This document shows positions 8,938 to 16,661 of a stretch of DNA of 64,000 bases, piece by piece (the stretch's first letter is position 1; each line of letters opens with the position of its first letter). The notes beneath the pieces are model-generated. The model saw only the letters and a list, made by a program, of their open reading frames with translations, made no database searches and was not told where the DNA came from. The stretch is from an uncultured Clostridia bacterium (lineage in GTDB: Bacteria > Bacillota > Clostridia > Oscillospirales > Ruminococcaceae). Location of the stretch: assembly GCA_947089135.1 (NCBI GenBank), contig CAMUJF010000013.1, forward strand, positions 1-64,000, in the 5' to 3' direction. The position numbers and the translations under genes are program-made.

Positions 8938-9619
8938 TTTCGGTTCCTCCGTTTTCTTGATTAAGTATAAATTTAAAGTTTCCTATTTCGGTAGTTTCGG
9001 TGTAGCCATAATAATCGGGCGCGTCGAGGTAAAAGGTAAAGCTTTCCCTGCCGTCCTCCGCCTCGGCGGTCTCATATGTCATGGACGTTGCTCCGTAAAG
9101 AGCCTCTATGATTTTTTCAATTATGTCAAAAATTTCGTCGTCGGACATATCATTAAAAGATAGGTCGCTATAAAAAAATGTTTGTTCAAAACCTCTATCA
9201 GCATAAATGTATTTATGCGCTTTACGTTCACTTAAAATATCATCTAAAAATTCAAAGCTATAGCTAAATACGTAACAATTATGAACATTTAAACCAATCG
9301 GTTTAATTGAAATTGTATTATCAAAAAGTAATAATTCAAAATTATACTTACCTGTCAGATGAGCTTTATACATCAGTAAATCACAGTCGCATTCATTATC
9401 ATAATCTGTTACATCATAAGAAAGCTTCAACTTAAAGCGTTTAGCAATATTTACAATTTTTTCAAAGAAATAATCTTCGTCAAAAACAAACCTGCCTGTT
9501 GGCGTTGGTGTATACGGACGTATCGGCGACTCCCGCTCGGACTTTTTATAAACAGGCTTTGCGGGCGGCTTTATTTTCCGCCCCAGGCTGTCATGGGTGA
9601 GGGAGTAGTGCAGTTCCAA
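8930..9619 (-). CDS. Unknown protein, probably with an N-terminal membrane anchor upstream of the first standard start
   Basis: I do not recognise the family. From the TTG at 9619 the protein has 229 aa. The same frame stays open upstream to a TAA at 9677 and encodes a strongly hydrophobic stretch (VIITAIIIVAVCVFLIL) just before that TTG. A good AGAGGGGGA ribosome site precedes it, but only ATT (9662-9664) or ATA (9659-9661) is available as a start there. The real protein may therefore begin at a non-standard codon and be membrane-anchored. The middle (about 9150-9480) is clearly AT-richer than the neighbours. It overlaps icd by 8 bases. Confidence 0.7.
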   Translation of the reverse strand: MELHYSLTHDSLGRKIKPPAKPVYKKSERESPIRPYTPTPTGRFVFDEDYFFEKIVNIAKRFKLKLSYDVTDYDNECDCDLLMYKAHLTGKYNFELLLFDNTISIKPIGLNVHNCYVFSYSFEFLDDILSERKAHKYIYADRGFEQTFFYSDLSFNDMSDDEIFDIIEKIIEALYGATSMTYETAEAEDGRESFTFYLDAPDYYGYTETTEIGNFKFILNQENGGTENV

Positions 9620-9733
9620 AATAAGGAATACGCATACAGCAACTATTATGATAGCTGTTATAATAACTCCCCCTCTTTACTGCAATATATAGAATTTAAA
9701 AGTCCCAAACATTCCATTTCGAGAGCGGTGACA

Positions 9734-10165
9734 TTATTTTTTTGCAGACAGATCAATGAAAAGTCCCACTGCCGTACCCACAAGAGCGCAGGCGAATACC
9801 ATTGCTCCGAAGCCTCCCGTGAAAGCTCCGAATACCGCGCCCGCCGTGACCCCGACGGCAAGTCCGCACAATGGACGGCTTATCGCTCTCCGTTTGGCTG
9901 TCGGTTCTTCCTCCGACCAACGCTTTAATGTTATAAGACGTTCGCCGTCGTCGCCGTCCTCGGGATCGAAAGCGGTATTTCTCAGCAGATCGCAGGGAAA
10001 GTCGGGGCAAAATCCGCAATGCTCCAGAAGCTTATCCTCGCAGCATTTTTTTATTTCGCAGTCCCCCGCCCAATTTCCCTCTTCAAGCTCCAAGCAGCCG
10101 GGACAATCACACTTTTCACGGTTTTCGCAGGTATCGCAGTCCAGTCCGCAGCGTGATAAATACAT
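9734..10165 (-). CDS. DUF3795-like cysteine-rich protein with C-terminal membrane segments
   Basis: 143 aa. The first 60 residues contain about a dozen cysteines in CGLDCDTC, CDCPGC and CGFCPDFPC patterns, which is characteristic of DUF3795 proteins and suggests a metal or iron-sulfur site. The C-terminal 45 residues are glycine/alanine-rich and hydrophobic, long enough for one or two membrane helices, which is not usual for the family. Its ATG overlaps the aconitase stop by one base (TAATG), so it is translationally coupled to aconitase, itself an iron-sulfur enzyme. A role in maintaining that cluster is speculation. Confidence 0.75.
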   Translation of the reverse strand: MYLSRCGLDCDTCENREKCDCPGCLELEEGNWAGDCEIKKCCEDKLLEHCGFCPDFPCDLLRNTAFDPEDGDDGERLITLKRWSEEEPTAKRRAISRPLCGLAVGVTAGAVFGAFTGGFGAMVFACALVGTAVGLFIDLSAKK

Positions 10166-12102
10166 TACTTAAGGCTTTCTCTTGTGTAGTCCAACAGACC
10201 GCCCGCAAGGATTATGTCCTTGGTTCTGCCTGTCAGCTCGCACAGTACGGGAATATCCGCTCCCGTTGTTTTGTTTTTCAGAGTAAGCTCCGTTTTACCT
10301 GCTTCTATATCCGCGCGGACGTTTTCCAGAGCAAGCTCGTCCCCCTGAGAAATTTTATCGTAGTCCGCTTCATTGACAAATGTCAGCGGCAGGATTCCCG
10401 CGTTGATAAGGTTGGAGCGGTGAATTCTTGCAAAGCTTTTTACCAGAACGGCTTTTACTCCCAAGTGCAGAGGCGCGAGAGCCGCGTGCTCACGTGACGA
10501 TCCCTGACCGTAGTTCACACCGCCAACGATAATGCTCTTGCCCATGCTTTCGGCACGTGCGGGGAAGTCCTCGTCGCAAACCGTAAAGCAGAATTTGGAA
10601 ATAGCGGGAATATTTGAACGCAGCGGAAGAATTTTCGCTCCCGCAGGCATGATGTGATCGGTGGTGATGTTGTCACCCACTTTAAGTGAGCAGGGCGCGG
10701 AAATGCTGTCCGCAAGAGGCGCGGTAACAGGGAAAGGCTTGATATTGGGTCCGCGAAGTATCTCAACCTTGTCCAATTCCGATTCGGGAGCGGGAGGAAC
10801 TACCATGTTGTCGTTTATGATAAACTCATTTGGCATTTCAAAATCAGGCATTTCGCCCAAAGAAGTGGGATCGGTGTATACTCCCGCAACCGCAGAAGCC
10901 GCCGCAGTTTCGGGGGAAACAAGATATATCTGACCGTCCTTAGTACCGCTTCGTCCCTCAAAGTTTCTGTTGAATGTCCGCAGAGAGATACCCTTTGAGT
11001 TGGGGGACTGTCCCATACCGATACAAGGTCCGCAAGCGCTTTCAAGGATACGCGCGCCCGCGTCTATCATAATTGCCAGCGCGCCGTTCTGAGCAAGCAT
11101 ATTCAGCACCTGCTTTGAACCGGGAGCAATTGACAGCGAAACGTCGGGGTGAACGGTCTTGCCCTTTAGAATGTGAGCTACCTTCATCATATCCATAAGG
11201 GAACTGTTGGTACATGAACCGATGCAGACCTGATCAATCTTCATGCCCTTTAACTCGTCCGCGGACTTGATGTTGTCGGGAGAATGAGGACAAGCCGCAA
11301 GAGGAGCAAGCTCCGAAAGATTTATCTCTATAACTTCATCATAAACTGCGTCAGAGTCTGCGGAAAGCTCCGTCCACACGTCTCCACGCTTCTGAGCGTC
11401 AAGGAATTTCTTGGTTATCTCATCAGAGGGGAAAATCGAAGTAGTTGCCCCAAGCTCCGCGCCCATGTTGGTAATTGTGGCTCTTTCTGGTACGCTGAGA
11501 GTCTTGACTCCATCGCCTGTATACTCGATAACCTTGCCTACGCCGCCCTTTACGGACATTCTGCGGAGCACCTCAAGAATAACGTCCTTAGCCGCTACCC
11601 AAGGGGAAAGCTTGCCTGTCAGCTTAACGTTGACAATTTTCGGGTATGTAATATAGTAGGCTCCGCCGCCCATAGCAACGGCAACGTCCAGACCGCCCGC
11701 GCCTATGGCGATCATTCCCAGACCGCCGCCCGTGGGAGTATGGCTGTCAGAGCCGATAAGGGTCTTTCCGGGGATACCGAAGCGTTCAAGGTGTACCTGA
11801 TGACAGATACCGTTTCCGGGACGTGAGAAGTAAATGCCGTGTTTCTTAGCCACAGAGCCGATAAAGCGGTGGTCGTCGGCATTCTCGAAGCCCGACTGGA
11901 GAGTATTGTGGTCAATATATGCCACGGAACGTTCCGTCTTTACTCTGGGAACCCCCATAGCCTCAAATTCAAGGTACGCCATAGTGCCTGTTGCGTCCTG
12001 AGTAAGCGTCTGGTCGATCTTTATCCCTATTTCGCCGCCCTTGACGAACTCGCCGTCCACAAGGTGAGCCTTAAGAATTTTTTCCGTTAACGTGTATCCC
12101 AC
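10165..12102 (-). CDS. acn: Aconitate hydratase (aconitase), about 640-aa type
   Basis: Isomerises citrate to isocitrate using a [4Fe-4S] cluster. Cluster ligands are visible as Cys297 (in IGSCTNS), Cys357 and Cys360 (in ACGPCIG). The GSDSHTPTGGG segment near residue 118 and the swivel-domain SSREHAALAP near the C-terminus are also present. Length and sequence fit the compact Aquifex-type aconitase found in Clostridia. The start is GTG with AAAGGATG upstream. It is the first gene of the acn - DUF3795 - membrane protein - icd - rex operon under the promoter at 12141-12169. Confidence 0.95.
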   Translation of the reverse strand: MGYTLTEKILKAHLVDGEFVKGGEIGIKIDQTLTQDATGTMAYLEFEAMGVPRVKTERSVAYIDHNTLQSGFENADDHRFIGSVAKKHGIYFSRPGNGICHQVHLERFGIPGKTLIGSDSHTPTGGGLGMIAIGAGGLDVAVAMGGGAYYITYPKIVNVKLTGKLSPWVAAKDVILEVLRRMSVKGGVGKVIEYTGDGVKTLSVPERATITNMGAELGATTSIFPSDEITKKFLDAQKRGDVWTELSADSDAVYDEVIEINLSELAPLAACPHSPDNIKSADELKGMKIDQVCIGSCTNSSLMDMMKVAHILKGKTVHPDVSLSIAPGSKQVLNMLAQNGALAIMIDAGARILESACGPCIGMGQSPNSKGISLRTFNRNFEGRSGTKDGQIYLVSPETAAASAVAGVYTDPTSLGEMPDFEMPNEFIINDNMVVPPAPESELDKVEILRGPNIKPFPVTAPLADSISAPCSLKVGDNITTDHIMPAGAKILPLRSNIPAISKFCFTVCDEDFPARAESMGKSIIVGGVNYGQGSSREHAALAPLHLGVKAVLVKSFARIHRSNLINAGILPLTFVNEADYDKISQGDELALENVRADIEAGKTELTLKNKTTGADIPVLCELTGRTKDIILAGGLLDYTRESLK

Positions 12103-12140
12103 TTGCGATCATCCTTTCAGATTATAAATTATACATATTT

Positions 12141-12169
12141 ATTATACTATCTTTTGTGCAGTTTGTCAA
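12141..12169 (-). promoter_or_regulatory. Strong promoter of the aconitase-icd-rex operon
   Basis: On the minus strand TTGACA (12164-12169), 17-base spacer, TATAAT (12141-12146), both boxes exact consensus. It lies 39 bases upstream of the acn GTG start. I saw no convincing Rex operator overlapping it. Confidence 0.9.
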
Positions 12170-12229
12170 GAATTTAACTTAACGGTCAAAGAAGTCATTT
12201 TTTAACAATATAAATTTTGTTGCTGATAA

Positions 12230-12267
12230 GGGACAAAAATATGGCAGAACGGCGAACCGTTCTGCCA
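12230..12267 (-). terminator. Terminator of the amino-acid-binding lipoprotein gene
   Basis: Perfect 11-bp stem TGGCAGAACGG/CCGTTCTGCCA with a 4-base loop, followed on the minus strand by TATTTTTG. Confidence 0.88.
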
Positions 12268-12281
12268 CTTTTAATTGGTAT

Positions 12282-13154
12282 TTACTTGATCGTTGTAATG
12301 TCAGAGCCAAACCATTTGGTTGAAATTTCCTCGACCTTGCCGTCAGCTTTCATTTCAGAGAGGATCTTCTGCACCTCATCGCGGAGCGCCTGGTCTCCCT
12401 TACGGAAGCCGATAGCGTACTCCTCGGGAGAAAGACCGTCGGGGAGTATAGCGTAGTCCTTGCCGGTGGTGGATATCTCATAGTTTGCAACAACGCTGTC
12501 AAGGAAAACCGCGTCAACGAGGTCAAGATCAAGCTGCTGGAGGCATTCAACGTTCGTTGCAAGCTCCGTTGCAGTAATGTTCAGACCCGACTCGTTAAGG
12601 ATAATCTGAGCTGTGGAACCGCTCTGCACAGCAACAGCCTTGCCGTCAAGGTCTGCCTGTGTAGCGATCTCGCTGTCCTTTTTAACAACGAAGATCATGT
12701 CGTTCTTCATATAGGGATCGGAAAGATTCATGATCTCCTGTCTTTCCTCATCAATGGAAAGGCCGTTCCAGATGCAATCGATCTTGCCTGCGTTAAGATC
12801 CTGTTCCTTGGTGTCCCAGTCAACGGGCTGCTTAACGAGTTCAACGCCCAGACGGCTGCAAACCTCCTGTGCAAGGTCGATATCAAAGCCGACTATGTTG
12901 TCCTGCTCGTCGGTAAAGCCCATAGGCTTAAATGTAGCGTCAAGACCGAGTACAAATTTTCCGGAATCAAGGACGTTCTGAAGCGACTTGTCCTCGCCCG
13001 CATCGGCGGAATTGCCGTCGTTGGCAGCGCCGTCGTTAACGGCAGCGGAGGTGTCCTCAGTAGTATCGCCGTTTCCGTCTGCAGAACAGCCGGCAAGCAG
13101 CATTGCGGGAGCCAGAGCCAGAGCCGCAAGTGCCTTAATAAGATTCTTTTTCAT
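12282..13154 (-). CDS. Amino-acid ABC transporter substrate-binding lipoprotein (SBP family 3)
   Basis: Extracytoplasmic receptor that binds a polar amino acid and delivers it to a membrane permease. The 290-aa protein has a lipoprotein signal with LLAGC and Cys23 as the lipid-modified residue, an Asp/Gly-rich linker (about 25-55), then the two-lobed binding domain with FKPMGFTDE and CIWNGLSIDEERQEIMNLSDPYM typical features. Ligand cannot be told from sequence; polar amino acids including glutamine or cystine are usual. No permease or ATPase gene is adjacent, so partners must be elsewhere. It has its own promoter and terminator. Confidence 0.92.
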   Translation of the reverse strand: MKKNLIKALAALALAPAMLLAGCSADGNGDTTEDTSAAVNDGAANDGNSADAGEDKSLQNVLDSGKFVLGLDATFKPMGFTDEQDNIVGFDIDLAQEVCSRLGVELVKQPVDWDTKEQDLNAGKIDCIWNGLSIDEERQEIMNLSDPYMKNDMIFVVKKDSEIATQADLDGKAVAVQSGSTAQIILNESGLNITATELATNVECLQQLDLDLVDAVFLDSVVANYEISTTGKDYAILPDGLSPEEYAIGFRKGDQALRDEVQKILSEMKADGKVEEISTKWFGSDITTIK

Positions 13155-13192
13155 AAATAAAGCTTCCTTTCAGATAATTACTTTGCTTTAGT

Positions 13193-13221
13193 ATAATAGC
13201 ATAACCTTACAGTAAAGTAAA
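13193..13221 (-). promoter_or_regulatory. Probable promoter of the amino-acid-binding lipoprotein
   Basis: Minus strand TTTACT (13216-13221), 17-base spacer, TATTAT (13193-13198), 39 bases before the start codon. The boxes are moderate matches. Confidence 0.5.
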
Positions 13222-13314
13222 TACCCAAAAGAAATGTTCGGCGTTTTGGTGACTGTGACAAAGGTTTCGGCAATAATTTTGTATAAAAACACCACGCTGA
13301 AAGCATATCCTTTA

Positions 13315-13458
13315 TTATTTTTTCTTCTTTTTGGAAACTATTCCCGCTATTACCGCACCGGCAATAAGTCCGGCTGCCACACAAATTATTATAATATATG
13401 TTGCTGCGGATACGTTTCCCGTGGCAGGATTCACCGAAGCCAAAAGTGTAAACGGCAT
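13315..13458 (-). CDS. 47-aa membrane micro-protein with NPATG motif
   Basis: A short reading frame with strong expression signals: promoter TTGAAT-N17-TATAAT at 13491-13519 and an AAAGGAG site. The peptide has a short N-terminus, NPATG at residues 10-14, one hydrophobic helix (about 20-41) and a final KKKKK. That order (NPxTG, hydrophobic segment, positive tail) mimics a sortase sorting signal, yet there is almost no protein before it and no secretion signal. It could be a free single-pass peptide. Function unknown. It was missed by length-limited gene calling. Confidence 0.7.
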   Translation of the reverse strand: MPFTLLASVNPATGNVSAATYIIIICVAAGLIAGAVIAGIVSKKKKK

Positions 13459-13490
13459 GGAAATTATCTCCTTTCCCATTGTTTTTTATT

Positions 13491-13519
13491 ATTATATCAC
13501 TTTTTTATCTAAAATTCAA
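13491..13519 (-). promoter_or_regulatory. Promoter of the 47-aa micro-protein
   Basis: Minus strand TTGAAT (13514-13519), 17-base spacer, TATAAT (13491-13496), 33 bases before the ATG at 13458. Close to consensus. Confidence 0.8.
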
Positions 13520-13649
13520 CAGCTTTTGCGTAAATATGAAAAAATCAATTTTATGGCAGTACAAGAAATCCTGACAACATTTTTGATAAAAAGGTCTTAC
13601 GTTCCGTATTTTCAAAACATATTATTTATTCTGCCGACTCAAAAAAGTT

Positions 13650-13910
13650 TGCCAGCCTTTCAAGGTCTGCTTAACCCATTCTATGAATGGGATTCCAAAG
13701 GGCGGAGCCCTTTGGTCGCATATCCATTCGCAGAATGGATTTCCGCAGAGGAGCGAAACCCTCTATCGTTAAAGAGCTCCGCAAAAGGGTGAATTGAAAA
13801 CATCACAAAGTTATGTTTTCAAGAGGGGAACGCCTCTGCTAAATCGCACTGCATGCGATAGAGGGCGTTCCCCTAATCCAGTAGCGTTAATTCATTGGAT
13901 TGCTATAGTA
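13650..13910. repeat. Hairpin-rich intergenic repeat region
   Basis: A non-coding stretch made of successive inverted repeats: CCCATTC/GAATGGG (13675-13691), CCAAAGGGC/GCCCTTTGG (13695-13715), ATCCATTC/GAATGGAT (13722-13740), a GAAAACAT/ATGTTTTC hairpin (13796-13820), and GGGGAACGCC/GGGCGTTCCCC (13825-13873). About 13693-13792 matches the window start (1-75) in inverse orientation. It lies between divergent genes. In 13520-13650 I see nothing. Confidence 0.75.
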
Positions 13911-13944
13911 TAAATTGATTTCCGTTCCCGTTTCCGCAAATCCA

Positions 13945-13973
13945 TTGACTTTTAAGAAAGAACGCTGTATAAT
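13945..13973 (+). promoter_or_regulatory. Promoter of the NifX-like gene
   Basis: TTGACT (13945-13950), 17-base spacer, TATAAT (13968-13973), 50 bases before the GTG start at 14024. Confidence 0.85.
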
Positions 13974-14023
13974 AAATATAATGGTAATTTGTTTGCCTCT
14001 TATTTTTAAAGGAGTTGTTTATT

Positions 14024-14434
14024 GTGAAAGCTGCTGTAACATATGAATCGGGAACGGTTTTTCAGCATTTCGGACACACCGAGTTTTTTAAAATCTACGA
14101 GATCGCCGACGGAAAAATTATCGGAAGCGAACTCATTTCCTCCGGCGGAACAGGTCACGGCGCACTTGCAGGTCTCCTCAAGGAGCAGGGCGTGAACGCT
14201 CTTATATGCGGAGGTATCGGCGGCGGAGCCAAAACCGCTCTTGCCGAGGCGGGAATAGCGGTTTACGGAGGCGTAACTGGCGACGCGGATAAGGCTGCCG
14301 AAGCTTTTGCGGCAGGAAAGCTGTCCTATGACCCTGACGTTATGTGTTCCCACCACGACCACGGAGAGGGGCACACCTGCGGAGACCACGGTCACGGCGA
14401 AAATCATGAGTGCCGCCATGGAAACTGCAAGTAA
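14024..14434 (+). CDS. NifX/NifB-like dinitrogenase cofactor domain protein with His-rich tail
   Basis: 136 aa. The first 105 residues form the small alpha/beta domain shared by NifX, NifY and the NifB C-terminus, which binds iron-molybdenum cofactor precursors. Typical features are the opening KAAVTYESG, the EFFK segment and the GGIGGGA motif. Residues 108-136 are a His/Cys-rich tail (HHDHGEGH, CGDHGHG, HECRHG) that probably binds metal. No nitrogenase genes are near, and many non-fixing Clostridia carry such proteins, so a metal-handling role is more likely than nitrogen fixation. The GTG start has AAAGGAG 9 bases upstream. Confidence 0.88.
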   Translation: MKAAVTYESGTVFQHFGHTEFFKIYEIADGKIIGSELISSGGTGHGALAGLLKEQGVNALICGGIGGGAKTALAEAGIAVYGGVTGDADKAAEAFAAGKLSYDPDVMCSHHDHGEGHTCGDHGHGENHECRHGNCK

Positions 14435-14481
14435 AACTAAAATCAAAATATACTTTGAGTATAGGTGAAAGGAGCACACCA

Positions 14482-15684
14482 ATGAAAATATCCCGGATAA
14501 AAACCATTTTCGGGACAGCTTTGTGTCTATTATGTCTGACGGCGTTTTCCTCATGCGGGGACAGCGCCCAGGCTGAAGCTGCCCAAATAACTACTGCTGC
14601 GGAGGTACACGATATGAACACGGAAACTGTCTACAAAGCTACCGCCGAGAACGTTAAACTTCTCGGACGTACATACTTTAACGAGGACAAGCTCTACTGT
14701 GCGCTTTCGGGAACAGGCGCGGAATTTTCCTTTACCGGAACAAAATGCACCGTAGATATCAGCGGCGACTCGAATGCTATGAACGCTTCCGCTGCGGACA
14801 ATCAGGCCCGTATCGGAATTTATGTCAACGGCGAACGCGTAATTGACGATATGGTCGACAACCTGAAAGAAAGCTACGACGTTTTCAGCAGCGATACTCC
14901 ACAGAACGTTACCGTCTCCATAGTCAAGCTGTCCGAGTCGCCTATGTCCACACTTTCCATAGACAACATTAAGGTAACGGGAAGCGTTATCAAGCCTACT
15001 GCCGACAAGGATCTTTTTATTGAATTTATAGGTGACTCCATTACCTGCGGCTACGGTGCGGACGACCCTGTCAAAGAACACAATTTCTCCACCAAAACCG
15101 AGGACGTTACCAAAGCTTACGCCTATAAGACCGCTAAAACTTTAGACGCAGATTACAGCATGGTATCATTCAGCGGCTACGGAATTATTTCGGGTTACAG
15201 CGACGGAAGCAAAAAGGTCTCCAATCAGACAGTGCCTCAGTACTATACAAAGCTTGGCTTCTCATGGTCGCCCAACGGAAGCTTTGTTCCCGCAAACATA
15301 GACTGGGACTTCACCAAGCGTCAGCCCGACGTTGTGGTTATAAATCTCGGTACCAACGACGACAGCTACACCAAATCAGAGACCGACCGCCAGGAGGAAT
15401 ACGCTGCGGAATATGTAAACTTCCTTAAAACTATCCGCGAGAAAAATCCAGACGCAAAAATACTCTGCACTCTCGGCGTAATGGGAGACAGACTTTTTGA
15501 ATACGTTCAGAAAGCCGCGGACGAGTACTCTGCCGAAACCGGCGATAAGAATATTTATACCATGAAGTTTGACGTTCAGTCTCCCGACGACGGATATTCC
15601 GCGGACTGGCACCCCTCTGTTACTACTCACGACAAGGCTGCCGCAAAGCTTTCTGAGGAGATAAAGAAAATTCTTGCGGAATAA
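14482..15684 (+). CDS. SGNH-hydrolase lipoprotein, carbohydrate esterase family 2-like
   Basis: Probably removes acetyl groups from polysaccharides such as xylan or mannan at the cell surface. The 400-aa protein has a lipoprotein signal with Cys25, an N-terminal beta-sandwich of about residues 50-170 as in CE2 esterases, then the SGNH domain. The catalytic block is EFIGDSITCGYG (Ser186), followed by NLGTND near residue 290 and DWHPS (Asp375, His377). The ATG has GAAAGGAG upstream; the open frame before it is not used. It follows the NifX-like gene by 47 bases. Substrate is inferred. Confidence 0.9.
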   Translation: MKISRIKTIFGTALCLLCLTAFSSCGDSAQAEAAQITTAAEVHDMNTETVYKATAENVKLLGRTYFNEDKLYCALSGTGAEFSFTGTKCTVDISGDSNAMNASAADNQARIGIYVNGERVIDDMVDNLKESYDVFSSDTPQNVTVSIVKLSESPMSTLSIDNIKVTGSVIKPTADKDLFIEFIGDSITCGYGADDPVKEHNFSTKTEDVTKAYAYKTAKTLDADYSMVSFSGYGIISGYSDGSKKVSNQTVPQYYTKLGFSWSPNGSFVPANIDWDFTKRQPDVVVINLGTNDDSYTKSETDRQEEYAAEYVNFLKTIREKNPDAKILCTLGVMGDRLFEYVQKAADEYSAETGDKNIYTMKFDVQSPDDGYSADWHPSVTTHDKAAAKLSEEIKKILAE

Positions 15685-15689
15685 TTCTT

Positions 15690-16394
15690 TGTGACAAAAA
15701 TAATCTGTCCCGCTGGGCAGCCGACATGATAAGCTCTGTGAAAACTGAAACCAATTACTGCATGACAGAAGAACTTATGCGGTAACTGAGCGATAAGGAC
15801 AATTTTTCAGAGCTTATGGCGGTAATTGAAATGCGGGAAGACACTTTTGATAATATTAGTCTTTCGGAAAATCCCTTTATTGTTTTGTTTGACCGACCGT
15901 CCAATAAGGGAAACCACGGAACAATGATACGTTCCTGTGATGCACTCGGCGCGGATGCACTTATTATAACGGGTCATGCTGTCGACCTGTACGACCCGAA
16001 TGTTGTGGTGTCGGCAATGGGGTCATTTTTCAATATGCGCTTTATCAGAGTCTCCAACAATGATATGATTTACGGATTTATTGATATGCTGAAAAACAGG
16101 TATCCCGATTTCACAACTGTGGGTACTACCGCACATAACGAACTTCCGTTGTATTCAGCAGACCTGACAAAGCCTCTCATGCTCATGATGGGAAACGAAA
16201 CAATAGAACTCAACAAGGCATTCAAGGACTGCTGCGATCTGCTTTGCACAATACCTATGGCAGAAAAATCCTACGCGACTTCTTTTAATGTAAGCTGTGC
16301 CGCTTCTATTTTAATGTACGAGATAACAAGGCAGCGAGGGAGCGTTTTGAATTGTGATTTGACAAGCAAAACACAAAAAACAACACCGAAATAA
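15690..16394 (+). pseudogene. Decayed SpoU/TrmH-family RNA methyltransferase
   Basis: A SAM-dependent ribose methyltransferase of the SPOUT family in decay. The catalytic part is readable from the ATG at 15816 (192 aa), with NKGNHGTMIRSCDALGA (usual form NLGTIIR), MMGNETIELNKAFKDCCD and FNVSCAASI motifs. The same frame continues upstream to about 15690 and encodes family-like residues (CDKNNLSRWAADMISS) interrupted by an in-frame TAA at 15783-15785. The rest of the N-terminal domain is missing because the CE2-like gene ends at 15684. A short protein from 15816 may still be made, without a clear ribosome site. Confidence 0.75.
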
Positions 16395-16408
16395 AGTAAA
16401 AGCACAAA

Positions 16409-16449
16409 ATCCCTGCTTCTCAGCGATACAGAAAAGCAGGGATATTTTT
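16409..16449 (+). terminator. Terminator after the SpoU remnant
   Basis: Stem ATCCCTGCTT/AAGCAGGGAT with a 15-base loop, followed by ATTTTTA. Confidence 0.8.
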
Positions 16450-16516
16450 ACAGCAGCCGTAAGATTTCGTCATAAAAAATCATGTTAAGGAATCCGGAAT
16501 TTTTTTAGTTGAAACA

Positions 16517-16565
16517 TAAAAAGAACAGTCCCCGCCGCAAGCAATAAAAAAGCTTGAAGCGGGGA
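16517..16565 (-). terminator. Probable terminator of the amidohydrolase gene
   Basis: Hairpin TCCCCGC-CAAGC with GCTTG-GCGGGGA (16529-16565); on the minus strand it is followed by GTTCTTTTTATG. The remaining bases between 16450 and 16661 show nothing else. Confidence 0.6.
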
Positions 16566-16661
16566 TTATTCAAGGAAAAAAATGATAAGGTCAGCGGCTT
16601 TTTCGCGATTTTGCATTTTTTATGTTTTGCGCGTCAGGCCACAAGACTTATGCATTCAAAA

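Noticed and set aside
12188..12215. Possible Rex operator upstream of aconitase
   Set aside because: TTAACAAT-N-TTTTGTTG is only loosely similar to TTGTTAA-N4-TTAACAA and is not a good palindrome.
14024..14434. Nitrogen fixation locus
   Set aside because: Only a NifX-like domain is present; no nifHDK, nifB, nifE or nifN nearby.
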